In this document: positions 1-8,351 of the stretch, one piece after another
Layout: each line of letters starts with the position of its first letter
Position numbering within the stretch: position 1 is the first letter of the stretch
Source: Ascidiimonas sp046199005
GTDB taxonomy: Bacteria > Bacteroidota > Bacteroidia > Flavobacteriales > Flavobacteriaceae
Direction of reading: 5' to 3'
Assembly: GCA_046199005.1 (NCBI GenBank)
Contig: CP176050.1
Location: 2,418,001 to 2,482,000, forward strand
DNA length: 64,000 bases
Made by a program: the position numbers and the translations under genes
The notes under the pieces: generated by a model
Databases searched by the model: none
The model's input: only the letters and a program-made list of their open reading frames with translations
Told to the model about the DNA's origin: nothing

Positions 1-1
1 G

Positions 2-481
2 ACCGTGGATGATGCTATTGATTTCTTTACAGAACACAAGCAACAAAAAATCATCAATAAAATAAAACCATTGCAAGATGTCGGCCTCGGATACGTTATG
101 TTAGGACAGTCTTCATCTACCCTATCTGGTGGCGAGGCCCAGCGCATCAAACTCGCTTCTTTTTTAGTGAAGGGTAATACCAAAGAAAAAGCGCTGTTCA
201 TTTTTGATGAGCCTACCACCGGATTACATTTTCACGATATCAAAAAATTACTAAAATCTTTTGATGCTTTAATCGACAAAGGGCATTCTATTGTGGTTGT
301 GGAGCACAACATAGACTTAATAAAGTGTGCAGACCATATGATCGATCTCGGACCGGTAGGTGGTGAAAATGGAGGCAGCATTGTTGCAGAAGGCACACCG
401 GAAGAGGTTGTGACCAATGAGAAGTCGTTTACAGCGCAATATCTTAAAGAAAAACTTAATCCCATTCATTCTACCACTTGA
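2..481 (+). CDS. uvrA: Excinuclease ABC subunit A, C-terminal fragment (5' end outside window)
   Basis: The reading frame is open from the left edge, so this is the last ~160 residues of a longer gene. The visible part has the second ABC ATPase signature (LSGGEAQRIKLASFL, about residues 41-55), a Walker B stretch (ALFIFDEPTTGLH) and the VVVEHN switch-histidine motif, followed by the DLGPVGGENGG segment typical of UvrA. UvrA is the damage-recognition ATPase of nucleotide excision repair. Flavobacteria often have more than one UvrA paralogue, and the fragment cannot say which copy this is. A GTG at position 5 is internal and not the start. Confidence 0.93.
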   Translation, partial: TVDDAIDFFTEHKQQKIINKIKPLQDVGLGYVMLGQSSSTLSGGEAQRIKLASFLVKGNTKEKALFIFDEPTTGLHFHDIKKLLKSFDALIDKGHSIVVVEHNIDLIKCADHMIDLGPVGGENGGSIVAEGTPEEVVTNEKSFTAQYLKEKLNPIHSTT

Positions 482-559
482 GACTAGTACCATTCATCTG
501 GTTTTGTTAACCAATTTATAAAATACTGATTATCAAATTCTTAAAATGTATTCGTGTTT

Positions 560-576
560 TTGGCACGCTGTTTGAA
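560..576 (+). promoter_or_regulatory. Sigma-54-like promoter (-24/-12) before the YD-repeat-like protein gene
   Basis: TTGGCACG, four bases, then TTGAA. The -24 half matches the sigma-54 consensus YTGGCACG fully. The distance from the second G of GG (563) to the G of the -12 half (574) is 11 bases, as required. The -12 half reads TTGA rather than TTGC. The start codon is 67 bases downstream, giving a predicted leader of about 55 nt. A nearly identical element precedes the next gene at 1304. Confidence 0.55.
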
Positions 577-642
577 CTAGGTATTTCAAAATAGCGAATG
601 CCGAAAAGCTCAAGAGTAGGCATAACCCAAAATTTGATAATT

Positions 643-1194
643 ATGAAAAGAATTCAACTCTTAACAGCGACTTTGTTGCTAACCGGAATCGTAGCCTTTG
701 CAAATCAGGTGAACACAAGAGTCTTGACAACTAAAGATGGGTTTACAAAGCGCTATCGTCATGCAGAACCTATTAAGTTTGTAGAGCGAGGTGTAAAGTT
801 CTTTATCTTTCCAAACGGAGAGTTTGACTATACCTTTGTTCGCCCTTTTAATCGACGAAGAGGTAATGGCAATGTTGGTTTTGGAACGCCAGGCGGGAGA
901 AATGGTTATGTAGTTAACAGACCTTATCGAAGAGCTCATGTAAGATTTGACAGATTCGGTCGGGTTAACAGGGTAGGAAATGTACCCGTAAGATATGATC
1001 AATTTGGTAGAGTCTTTAGAGTAGGTACCGTATTTATGAACTACGGAAGAAGAGGTTTACTCAATCAGGTAGGCGGTCTGGATGTTAGATATAATAAACA
1101 CGGACGAATTATACGAACCTATGGGGATGTACATTTTGATGATGTAAGGTACCGCGATAACAGAAGACAAATACCATATAGAAATACGCGATAA
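643..1194 (+). CDS. Secreted basic protein with four YD-like short repeats, unknown function
   Basis: A 183-residue protein. Translation could begin at 598 in frame, but the ATG at 643 starts a clear signal peptide (residues 1-20, ending AFA) and lies behind the promoter-like element, so 643 is chosen. Residues ~99-164 hold four ~17-residue repeats of the type VRYDQFGRVFRVG, reminiscent of RHS/YD repeats but shorter. The protein is rich in Arg and Tyr. It is a short paralogue of the protein at 1372: both share the segment FxxFPxGxFD and the repeats. I do not recognise a characterised family. Export to periplasm or surface is inferred from the signal peptide. Confidence 0.8.
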   Translation: MKRIQLLTATLLLTGIVAFANQVNTRVLTTKDGFTKRYRHAEPIKFVERGVKFFIFPNGEFDYTFVRPFNRRRGNGNVGFGTPGGRNGYVVNRPYRRAHVRFDRFGRVNRVGNVPVRYDQFGRVFRVGTVFMNYGRRGLLNQVGGLDVRYNKHGRIIRTYGDVHFDDVRYRDNRRQIPYRNTR

Positions 1195-1228
1195 TAGTTA
1201 AAAGATAGATTTTTGGTTGGTTGGTTTG

Positions 1229-1276
1229 AAAACCCTGCTTTGAGTGTCCGTTAGTACATAAAGAGCAGGGTTTTCT
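1229..1276 (+). terminator. Rho-independent terminator
   Basis: AAACCCTGCT pairs with AGCAGGGTTT across a 24-base loop and is followed by TTTTCTT. It lies just after a TTGGTTGGTTGGTTT stretch (1213-1227) that recurs identically after the next gene. Confidence 0.75.
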
Positions 1277-1303
1277 TCGCAAAAAAAAAATTTAAAATAT
1301 TTT

Positions 1304-1320
1304 TTGGCACGCCGTTTGAT
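1304..1320 (+). promoter_or_regulatory. Sigma-54-like promoter (-24/-12), second copy
   Basis: TTGGCACG, four bases (CCGT), then TTGAT. The spacing from GG (1306-1307) to the -12 G (1318) is the same as in the element at 560. The start codon lies 51 bases downstream, so the predicted leader is about 40 nt. The flanking sequences of the two copies are otherwise different, which argues for functional conservation rather than simple recent duplication. Confidence 0.55.
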
Positions 1321-1371
1321 ATACAGTTAATAGATCAGCCAAAAGCGATTGTTTAATTTAAAACTTAGATT

Positions 1372-2715
1372 ATGAAAAATTTATTTATCCTTTTACTTAC
1401 CATAGGTTTAGGCATTTTTCCAGCAAAAGCAGAAAATGCAGAGAATTTGGTAAACGCAAGATATTTTGGCTATCAAAACTCTATCATTTTTGTAGAAGGT
1501 GGAATTACTTTTTCAGTTTTTCCAGATGGACAATTTGACTTTTACGCAGACGGTGGTCCGTTCGTAAATGCCAATGTAAACCTTGGAAATGTAAACCTGA
1601 GTTTTAACTCCGGATATAATTATGATGCGTTTGTTCAGTACGACGATTACGGCGCAGTAATTCAGATCGAAAATGTACCTGTCTTTTACGATTTCTACGG
1701 TCGGGTAAATCAAATAGGATCTGTATTTATTGACTATGCAGGAGGTAGATTAAGCCGTGTAGGTGGTCTTAATATCTTCTATAACAATTACGGAAGTTTT
1801 GCAAGGTTTAATGGTTTCATAAATATTTATAACAGAGCATATGTTTTTAGACCCTATCACAGATGGTTCGTGAGACCGGCAGTAAACTTTTGCATCGTGA
1901 ACCCAAGACCATATAGAAGATACTATCAGCCGGTAAGATATTCATACTTCCGCCCTTATAGAAATAATTTCAGAAGACGTTTTGTGGATGTAGGAAGACC
2001 TTATCACTATAAAGCGAGCAACCGAAGACAAAATATCTATAGAAATGATCGCAGGGTAACGAGAAGAGATTATAGATATGATGGAAGAAGAAACACGGTG
2101 GCTAGAAACAATCGTGTAGAGACCCGAAATAGTGCAGTTCGAAATAACAATGGAACTAGAAGAAATAATGTAGGCAGAAATAATGGTAATGTACGTAGAA
2201 ACGCTCAGGTAAATCGCAATTCTAACGGCAGAAACAATAGTGTTCAGAGAAATAAAGGTCAGGTTAGACGAGATGCGAATGTTTCAAACAGACGAAATAC
2301 GACCAGAAACGGAGACGTAAGAAGAAATAACAATGTCACATCACGAAGTAACAATCAAGGCCGTAACAGACAGGTAAATCGTAACAGTACTGTTAACAGA
2401 AATAGTGATGCCGGTAGAAGAAACACAAGAGAAATTACAAGAAATTCTCAAACCCGGCGAAGTAATACAAATAGTACCTATAATCGCAATCAGAATGTGA
2501 AAAGAGAAGGTTCTGTCTCAAAAAGAAATTCTGTGAGAAGCACACCGAAAAGAAACAGTACTGTAAACAGAAAAAGTACCGTTTCAAGAAATAACACAAA
2601 AAGTAGAAATACCAGTGTTAAGAGAAGTGCTCCCAGAAGAGAGGTAGGTACATCAAAAAGAAGCAGTAATACAAATAGATCTTCTGCGAATACCAGAAGA
2701 AGAGGAAGAAATTAA
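1372..2715 (+). CDS. Secreted protein with YD-like repeats and a long Arg/Asn-rich tail
   Basis: A 447-residue protein with a signal peptide (1-20, cleavage after AKA). Residues ~24-150 are homologous to the upstream gene product (FSVFPDGQFDF and four YDxYGxVxQIG-like repeats). A Tyr/Pro/Arg-rich linker follows to ~200. From about 205 to the end the chain is low complexity, almost only Arg, Asn, Ser, Thr, Val and Gly (units such as RRNNGNVRRN), and so extremely basic. Such a tail suggests binding to polyanions (capsule, LPS, DNA or RNA) or disorder-driven assembly at the surface, but that is inference. The codons vary within the repeats, so the tail is not a simple DNA microsatellite. Confidence 0.8.
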   Translation: MKNLFILLLTIGLGIFPAKAENAENLVNARYFGYQNSIIFVEGGITFSVFPDGQFDFYADGGPFVNANVNLGNVNLSFNSGYNYDAFVQYDDYGAVIQIENVPVFYDFYGRVNQIGSVFIDYAGGRLSRVGGLNIFYNNYGSFARFNGFINIYNRAYVFRPYHRWFVRPAVNFCIVNPRPYRRYYQPVRYSYFRPYRNNFRRRFVDVGRPYHYKASNRRQNIYRNDRRVTRRDYRYDGRRNTVARNNRVETRNSAVRNNNGTRRNNVGRNNGNVRRNAQVNRNSNGRNNSVQRNKGQVRRDANVSNRRNTTRNGDVRRNNNVTSRSNNQGRNRQVNRNSTVNRNSDAGRRNTREITRNSQTRRSNTNSTYNRNQNVKREGSVSKRNSVRSTPKRNSTVNRKSTVSRNNTKSRNTSVKRSAPRREVGTSKRSSNTNRSSANTRRRGRN

Positions 2716-2742
2716 GATTTGGTTGGTTGGTTTAAATTGAAG

Positions 2743-2777
2743 TCCGCAGTTCTGGAATATCCAGGCTGCGGATTTTT
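2743..2777. terminator. Terminator between convergent genes
   Basis: TCCGCAG pairs with CTGCGGA, with an inner CTGG/CCAG stem, followed on the plus strand by TTTTT. It follows the second TTGGTTGGTTGGTTT copy (2719-2733) and abuts the stop codon of the minus-strand flippase gene. Confidence 0.7.
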
Positions 2778-4228
2778 CATTTCCAGTACTTTCTGATCAT
2801 CATAGTAATATCTTCAGAAATGGATAGTTTAACGATCAAAAACAGATAGATTCCACCTACCAAAACAGACTTAACAGCGATATTGATAAGCGGATAAAAA
2901 GGAAAGTCCCAAAAAAAGAAAAGAATTAAAAAAATCACTACGATCGCCAAAAGTTTCAAAGTCGCCATTGAGAAAGGATGTATCTTAAATTTCTTTTGTA
3001 CAAACCATATTTTAATTCCGTTGTAGAATAGAAATGCTAGCAAGGTAGCCAAAGCAGATCCGTTGATACCCCAAATCGGAATAAAGATCATATTAAGAAT
3101 GACGGTAATAATCGCCAGTACGACTCCAAAGAGCAACATCATCCGGTAATAATCAGAATTAAAAATAATCGAATTGTTGTTTCCAATAATGCTATCTGAT
3201 AGTTTAGCAATAGATATGAGAAGAACGACCCATAAGCCTTGGCTATATTGAGGCGGAAGAATAAAATACAGTTGTTTTATATTGACTGTTATCAGAAGGA
3301 ACAATAGACCTGAGACTACGAATAAGGTTAGAGAACTTCGCTTGTAAAGGTCTTCCAAACCTAAACGGTCCTTCGCGTTCATGAGCTCCGCCGTAATCGG
3401 ATAAGTAATTTGATGCATCGCTCGGGAAGGTACTATAATCACCATGGCGATAAAAATGGCCACATTGTAGAAAGCAATGTTTTCTATAGCAATGTACTGC
3501 CCCAGCATGAATTTATCGATATCCAAAAGTATGACCGCTACTGATCCTGCAAGAATTATTAAAAAGGAATAACTCAAGACACTGCTGTAATTGGTAGGGA
3601 GCGCAAAACGAAACACTGGTTTCTTAACCTTAAACGCACTTATCATCATGAGCAGCGTACGAAGCACATACATGATGGCTATAGAAATAATAAAATCATG
3701 CATGCTAAGCCATCCAGCGTACACAGCAAGCAGTAATAACATGATGGCAACACGGTGAAAGACCTCTTTAAGGAAATTCCCGTAAACCGATTTTAAGTGT
3801 ATTTTTGACCAGGAATAAAACACTTCAAAATAAGCCATCGCAGCAGCCACTATAAAAATGATCCAGACATAATCTTCAATGATCTCATTTTTGACAGAGA
3901 GCAACTCCCCTATTTTTTCATAAGCGGCAAGACCTACTAGACCTACAGGTACTATCAGCAATAGCGGTATAAAAAACATTAAAAAGGTAAACTTACCCCG
4001 CTCAGCTTCCTGCTTATACGATGAGAAAAATTTTACCATTGAGTTTGGAACGCCAAAAGCGAGTAACGGCATCATGATATTAGCAGTAGACAGCAAGAAG
4101 CCCACTAGACCAAAATAAGCATCTGTAAGAAAGTTAGGGTAAAGAAGAAGTGTATTGATCGCCCCGAAAAAAAATCCGGTATAACTGCTTAAAAGATTTC
4201 GAATAGACTGCCTGGCGATAATACCCAT
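2777..4228 (-). CDS. Oligosaccharide flippase family (Wzx/MATE-like) membrane protein
   Basis: A 483-residue protein made of about 12-14 hydrophobic segments. The N-terminus (GIIARQSIRNLLSSYTGFFF) and overall layout match the polysaccharide biosynthesis export proteins of Bacteroidota. It would move lipid-linked sugars across the inner membrane. Its ATG overlaps the stop codon of the upstream glycosyltransferase by one base (TAATG), so the two are translationally coupled. It is the last gene of a four-gene minus-strand operon running from 8243 down to here. Substrate unknown. Confidence 0.85.
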   Translation of the reverse strand: MGIIARQSIRNLLSSYTGFFFGAINTLLLYPNFLTDAYFGLVGFLLSTANIMMPLLAFGVPNSMVKFFSSYKQEAERGKFTFLMFFIPLLLIVPVGLVGLAAYEKIGELLSVKNEIIEDYVWIIFIVAAAMAYFEVFYSWSKIHLKSVYGNFLKEVFHRVAIMLLLLAVYAGWLSMHDFIISIAIMYVLRTLLMMISAFKVKKPVFRFALPTNYSSVLSYSFLIILAGSVAVILLDIDKFMLGQYIAIENIAFYNVAIFIAMVIIVPSRAMHQITYPITAELMNAKDRLGLEDLYKRSSLTLFVVSGLLFLLITVNIKQLYFILPPQYSQGLWVVLLISIAKLSDSIIGNNNSIIFNSDYYRMMLLFGVVLAIITVILNMIFIPIWGINGSALATLLAFLFYNGIKIWFVQKKFKIHPFSMATLKLLAIVVIFLILFFFWDFPFYPLINIAVKSVLVGGIYLFLIVKLSISEDITMMIRKYWK

Positions 4229-5520
4229 TATGAACTTTTAATAAGCTTTGCTAACTGCGCTGTGAGTGATTTACGGTGAAAGCTATTTAGGTTAACCGGA
4301 GTTGTTTTCAATATACCTTTCTTAAAATCATGGTAGTAAGATACTATCTTTTCTTTTAATTCTATTTTTTCTGAATACGTAAAACCACTGCCCGTATTGG
4401 TATCAGCGATTAGGGGGTACACGTCCCAGTCTTCAGGTCCTATTGCCAGAATTGGTCTATGAGACCTCATATACTCAAATAATTTTCCGGGCACAATACA
4501 TTTAGTATACTCACTATTGATCTCTAGTAGTAACAGCACAGCGGAAGCCTGCTGAAGGTCTATGACTTTTTCGTGTGAAATATATCCTAGTAATTTAATG
4601 TAACTTTTGAGTCCGTATGAATGCATCGAGTCCAGTACTTCCCTACTTACTTCACCCGCCAACACAAGTTCAAGATCATTGGCAAGCCCCTGTTCTTCTT
4701 TAAGTAATTCAGAAAGGCATTCCCATAAAATTTCAGGGTTTCTTCCGGTAAGTAAAGAGCCTACGTGCGCTAAAGAAAAGCGTTGAACCGGTTGTAAAGC
4801 TTTTTTTCCCTCCTCACTATCGTACCCATTAGTTATTACATGGATGGGACGATGGGTAAGCTCTTCAAAAGAAGTTTTGGTAGTTTTACTCGTTACCACG
4901 ATCGCATCGGCATTGGTAAGTACTTCTTTTTCCAGTTTTTTATGTTTTTTCTTTGCAAAAGAAGTAAGCTTTAGTTTTCTATGATATCCAATAGTCGTCC
5001 ACGGATCCCGAAAATCTGCAATCCAGGTTACAGAAGGAAGTTTCTTTTTTAACTGATATCCTATCAAATGCATGCTATGAGGAGGGCCGGTGGTGATCAC
5101 TGTCGTGATCGATTCCGTTTTCAATATATTAAAAAGTAATTTGACGGAAGGTTTTATCCAATATTTACGGGCATCAGGGATAAAGAGATTGCCTCTTATC
5201 CATAAAAGCAACTTTTCTACAAACCCTTGCTTTTTTTCTGGTATAATTCCCTTACTGATCTTGGACACTTTTTTTCCTCCAAAAAGACTTGCAAATTTAT
5301 AGGGTTCAAAAATTGGCTGCTTAAGGATTCTAAGGTTAGCTGGCACTTCGACAGCTAGTTTTTCATCCAGAAAAGGATAAGAAGGGTTTTCGGGAATATA
5401 AACTATGGGCTCAACTTCAAAATCAGATAAGTATTTCACAAATTTCAGCCATCGTTGTACACCTGGCCCGCCTGCAGGAGGCCAGTAATATGTAATGATC
5501 AATACCTTTTGTTTGCTCAT
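4228..5520 (-). CDS. Glycosyltransferase, GT4-like (GT-B fold)
   Basis: A 430-residue protein. The N-terminus has the nucleotide-sugar glycosyltransferase signature ITYYWPPAGGPGVQRW, then ITTGPPHSMH and WIADFRDPW, all typical of flavobacterial family-4-like enzymes. The C-terminal half holds VPGKLFEYMRSHRPILAIG, which contains the donor-binding Glu region. It starts inside the end of the YfhO-like gene (ATGA overlap at 5517-5520). Acting with the flippase and the YfhO-like protein, it probably builds a surface or lipid-linked glycan. Donor and acceptor cannot be read from the sequence. Confidence 0.87.
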   Translation of the reverse strand: MSKQKVLIITYYWPPAGGPGVQRWLKFVKYLSDFEVEPIVYIPENPSYPFLDEKLAVEVPANLRILKQPIFEPYKFASLFGGKKVSKISKGIIPEKKQGFVEKLLLWIRGNLFIPDARKYWIKPSVKLLFNILKTESITTVITTGPPHSMHLIGYQLKKKLPSVTWIADFRDPWTTIGYHRKLKLTSFAKKKHKKLEKEVLTNADAIVVTSKTTKTSFEELTHRPIHVITNGYDSEEGKKALQPVQRFSLAHVGSLLTGRNPEILWECLSELLKEEQGLANDLELVLAGEVSREVLDSMHSYGLKSYIKLLGYISHEKVIDLQQASAVLLLLEINSEYTKCIVPGKLFEYMRSHRPILAIGPEDWDVYPLIADTNTGSGFTYSEKIELKEKIVSYYHDFKKGILKTTPVNLNSFHRKSLTAQLAKLIKSS

Positions 5521-7967
5521 TTAGTGGCTACTGCATCTGATTTTTTCTTGTACACAAGTTCGTAATAGATACCTCCGATAAACAATAGTATAAAAAGAAT
5601 GCTTCCGGCAAGGGTAATACGGCTTCCTGTCTTCACAACGGCTGGCTCAAATCTGAATTCAACAGTATGCTCACCAGATGGAATCAGCATCGCTCTCAAC
5701 AAATAATTTGCTCTGAAATGAGTAGTCTCTTTTCCGTCTATATAAGTTTTCCATCCCTTCGGATAGTATACTTCCGAGAACACCGCAAGTCCTTCATTTT
5801 CATTTTTAGATCTATAGACAAGCTTGTTTGGCTGATAGCTTTCTAAAGTTATGATTGCAGTAGAATCTAACTGCAGAGACATATTCAAAAGTCGATCTGG
5901 CACATCTTCCTTCTGAAGGATCACTTCTTTTTCAGATGAAAAGTCTTTGAGCGCCATAATAGACTCGTTTGCACCTTTGGTTGTAATAATTCGCTCCACA
6001 AACCAGGCATTGCCATTGGCGTACGGATTCGTCGCTGCGTACTTTTGCCCTTCCTGATCTTCCTGAATAATATACTTCACATTAAGCATATTAAGTACAG
6101 AAACATTGTTTTTCGCAATATGATATTCGTATAACTCCTGAAATCTTAATGGCTTTGCCGCATGATAGCCCCCTATTGAATTATGAAAATACGCAGCTCT
6201 AGCACCGTTAATGCCATCTGAAGGATCAAAGACACGAAATACCCCATTATCGGCTAATATTTGCTTATCTGCAGCATTCGCAATAAATGGTTGTTCCATT
6301 TTGCGAGCCTGAACAAAATCGTCGTTACTTACATATCTTCTTGCTACTCCGGTAAGATCTGCAAGTACGAGCAAGGTTAGCGCTACCAGTGCAACATTCA
6401 CTTTAATTTTTTCCTTTACTACGCCAAACAGAAGTAAGGCAGTAAGCAACACAAAAATGAGCGACCTGAAAATATCTTCATTAAACATCTGTTTTCGATC
6501 TTTCACAACCGCATCCATAATGGCATCGCCAAAATATGCTTTTCTATAATATTCATCATTCACCCCTTCAAAACTAAAACTGCCGGAAAAAATAAACAAC
6601 GCCCCTCCCAGCAATACCAATATCAAGGTAGCGTACTGTAGGGCTTTCTGTTTTCTTTTATGATCAGTATCGTTTGTAATGAATTTGTAAGCAGCGAGAA
6701 TAGCCAGAACGGGTATGCATAGTTCAAGTAAAACCTGAATAGAAGATACTGCTCTGAACTTATTGTAAAGAGGCGCATATTCAATCATAAAATCAGTAAG
6801 AACACTAAAGTTTTTTCCCCAGGAAAGCAGAAGCGCAATGAGGATGCCTGCCAGTAACCACCATTTGTGTTTTCCGCGGTAATAAAACAATCCTACTACG
6901 AATAAAAATAAGACAACCGCTCCTATGTAAGCAGGTGCCGCGACAATAGGTTGATCTCCCCAATAAGTTGGTAAATTATCAGATAAACTTTTCGCCTGCG
7001 CACGGGAATACCCTTGCTTCAGCATAAATTCGTACGTTGCGGAATCTTCTCCGAGCTTTTCGCTATTACTTCCGCCAAAAAGCCTGGGAATAAACAGATT
7101 AAGAGATTCTGCGATCCCATAACTATATTCAGTAATATAGTCTTTGGAAAGACCATTTGCATTTTCCTTCGGATTCCCTTCGGGAGTCACGGTTAATTCA
7201 CTTTCACCACGCGTACTCCAGGCTGCATATTCGCTGGTAGCCATAAGACCTGTAGCATTCAGGATCACTGACAATCCTGCGGCCACTAAAAGTATCAGGC
7301 TCGCTTTTATAAAATGATTTAATTGTTTTTCACGGAAAAAATAAATGAAGTAAAAAATGCCTATAATCCCCACCAAAATCAATAGGTAATAGGTCATTTG
7401 AAAGTGATTCGCATTTAATTCTAATGCAACCGCAACTACGGTTAAAAGGAAGCCCCAAACGTATTTTCTTTGAAAGGCCAGTAAAATTCCGGATATGACC
7501 AGCGGAAAATATCCTATGGCGTGCGCTTTGGCATTATGACCGACACCCAATATGATAATGAGGTACGTAGAAAAACCAAAGGCCATGGCCCCGATAAACG
7601 CCATTTTATAATCCACCTTTAAAACCAAGAAAAGTATGTAGATACCAACAAAGTATAGAAAGAGATAATCTGCAGGTCTTGGTAAAAAGCGGATTAATTT
7701 ATCAAGCTTTTTGATGTAGTTATGCGGATAGTTCGCGCCGAGCTGATAGGTAGGCATTCCACCGAAAGCACCATTTGTCCAATAAGGCTCATCACCGGTT
7801 TCTTTTCTAAAGTCATTTTGCTCCTTCGCCATCCCGGTGTACTGAACGATGTCACTCTGGAAAATTTGTTTTCCCTGAAGAACAGGATAAAAATAGATCA
7901 CTGCAATAATGCCAAAGAGAAAAACCACCACCAAATGCGGTAGCAGCTTTGTAAAGTTTACTTTCAT
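5517..7967 (-). CDS. YfhO-family integral membrane protein
   Basis: An 816-residue protein with about 12-14 membrane segments in residues 1-540 and one near the C-terminus, plus a soluble domain between ~560 and 790. It matches the YfhO family (large membrane proteins related to GT-C type glycosyltransferases). Typical pieces are the early extracytoplasmic loop with GNPKENANG and the late YYPKGWKTYIDGKE motif found at the end of the soluble domain. In Firmicutes YfhO is tied to lipoteichoic acid glycosylation; the role in Bacteroidota is not established. It sits in one operon with a glycosyltransferase and a flippase. Confidence 0.88.
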   Translation of the reverse strand: MKVNFTKLLPHLVVVFLFGIIAVIYFYPVLQGKQIFQSDIVQYTGMAKEQNDFRKETGDEPYWTNGAFGGMPTYQLGANYPHNYIKKLDKLIRFLPRPADYLFLYFVGIYILFLVLKVDYKMAFIGAMAFGFSTYLIIILGVGHNAKAHAIGYFPLVISGILLAFQRKYVWGFLLTVVAVALELNANHFQMTYYLLILVGIIGIFYFIYFFREKQLNHFIKASLILLVAAGLSVILNATGLMATSEYAAWSTRGESELTVTPEGNPKENANGLSKDYITEYSYGIAESLNLFIPRLFGGSNSEKLGEDSATYEFMLKQGYSRAQAKSLSDNLPTYWGDQPIVAAPAYIGAVVLFLFVVGLFYYRGKHKWWLLAGILIALLLSWGKNFSVLTDFMIEYAPLYNKFRAVSSIQVLLELCIPVLAILAAYKFITNDTDHKRKQKALQYATLILVLLGGALFIFSGSFSFEGVNDEYYRKAYFGDAIMDAVVKDRKQMFNEDIFRSLIFVLLTALLLFGVVKEKIKVNVALVALTLLVLADLTGVARRYVSNDDFVQARKMEQPFIANAADKQILADNGVFRVFDPSDGINGARAAYFHNSIGGYHAAKPLRFQELYEYHIAKNNVSVLNMLNVKYIIQEDQEGQKYAATNPYANGNAWFVERIITTKGANESIMALKDFSSEKEVILQKEDVPDRLLNMSLQLDSTAIITLESYQPNKLVYRSKNENEGLAVFSEVYYPKGWKTYIDGKETTHFRANYLLRAMLIPSGEHTVEFRFEPAVVKTGSRITLAGSILFILLFIGGIYYELVYKKKSDAVATK

Positions 7968-8243
7968 TTATGATTTATTAGTATCGTCAATTTCTTCAAA
8001 ATCAATGTACTCTCCCACTTTTTTATTACTTTTTGGAGTATCTGCAGGTTTTTTTTCTATAGTAACTTCCCCTTCGCGTACATTCTGATTTTGTGGCTGT
8101 TGTTGCTTATTGAACTGCTCCTTAAATCGTTGTTCTGCCTTCTTACTCGCATATCTAAACAGCGTAGGTCCAAAAATTCTCGTCAGAATTTTAAGGGCAT
8201 AATATACTAAAACAATGATTAATATAGTTCTTAGTAATTGCAT
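7968..8243 (-). CDS. DUF4834 family protein
   Basis: A 91-residue protein with one N-terminal membrane segment (LLRTILIIVLVYYALKIL), a short basic/coiled region (RYASKKAEQRFKEQFNKQQ) and a charged tail ending in YIDFEEIDDTNKS, as in the DUF4834 family of Bacteroidota. Function unknown. It is the first gene of the envelope operon; its stop codon directly abuts the ATG of the YfhO-like gene. A good -7 promoter element precedes it. Confidence 0.85.
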   Translation of the reverse strand: MQLLRTILIIVLVYYALKILTRIFGPTLFRYASKKAEQRFKEQFNKQQQPQNQNVREGEVTIEKKPADTPKSNKKVGEYIDFEEIDDTNKS

Positions 8244-8265
8244 AGAGTACCTTATTAGTAGAAAT

Positions 8266-8273
8266 CAAAAATA
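8266..8273 (-). promoter_or_regulatory. Bacteroidota-type -7 element (TATTTTTG) for the DUF4834-YfhO operon
   Basis: Reads TATTTTTG on the minus strand, matching TAnnTTTG, 22 bases before the ATG. No clear TTG at the -33 position. Confidence 0.5.
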
Positions 8274-8327
8274 CGACACTTGAGTTTTAAATGTTAATCA
8301 AAACTCTTAAAAAATGATAAAATCTCC

Positions 8328-8335
8328 TATATTTG
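8328..8335 (+). promoter_or_regulatory. Bacteroidota-type -7 element (TATATTTG)
   Basis: Perfect TAnnTTTG match 16 bases before the ATG at 8352. It diverges from the element at 8266-8273. Confidence 0.55.
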
Positions 8336-8351
8336 ACCTAAACCTCAATTC

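Noticed and set aside
2050..2715. The Arg/Asn-rich coding tail as a CRISPR array or DNA tandem repeat
   Set aside because: There is no constant repeat or spacer length; the similarity is at amino-acid level with varied codons in one long frame.
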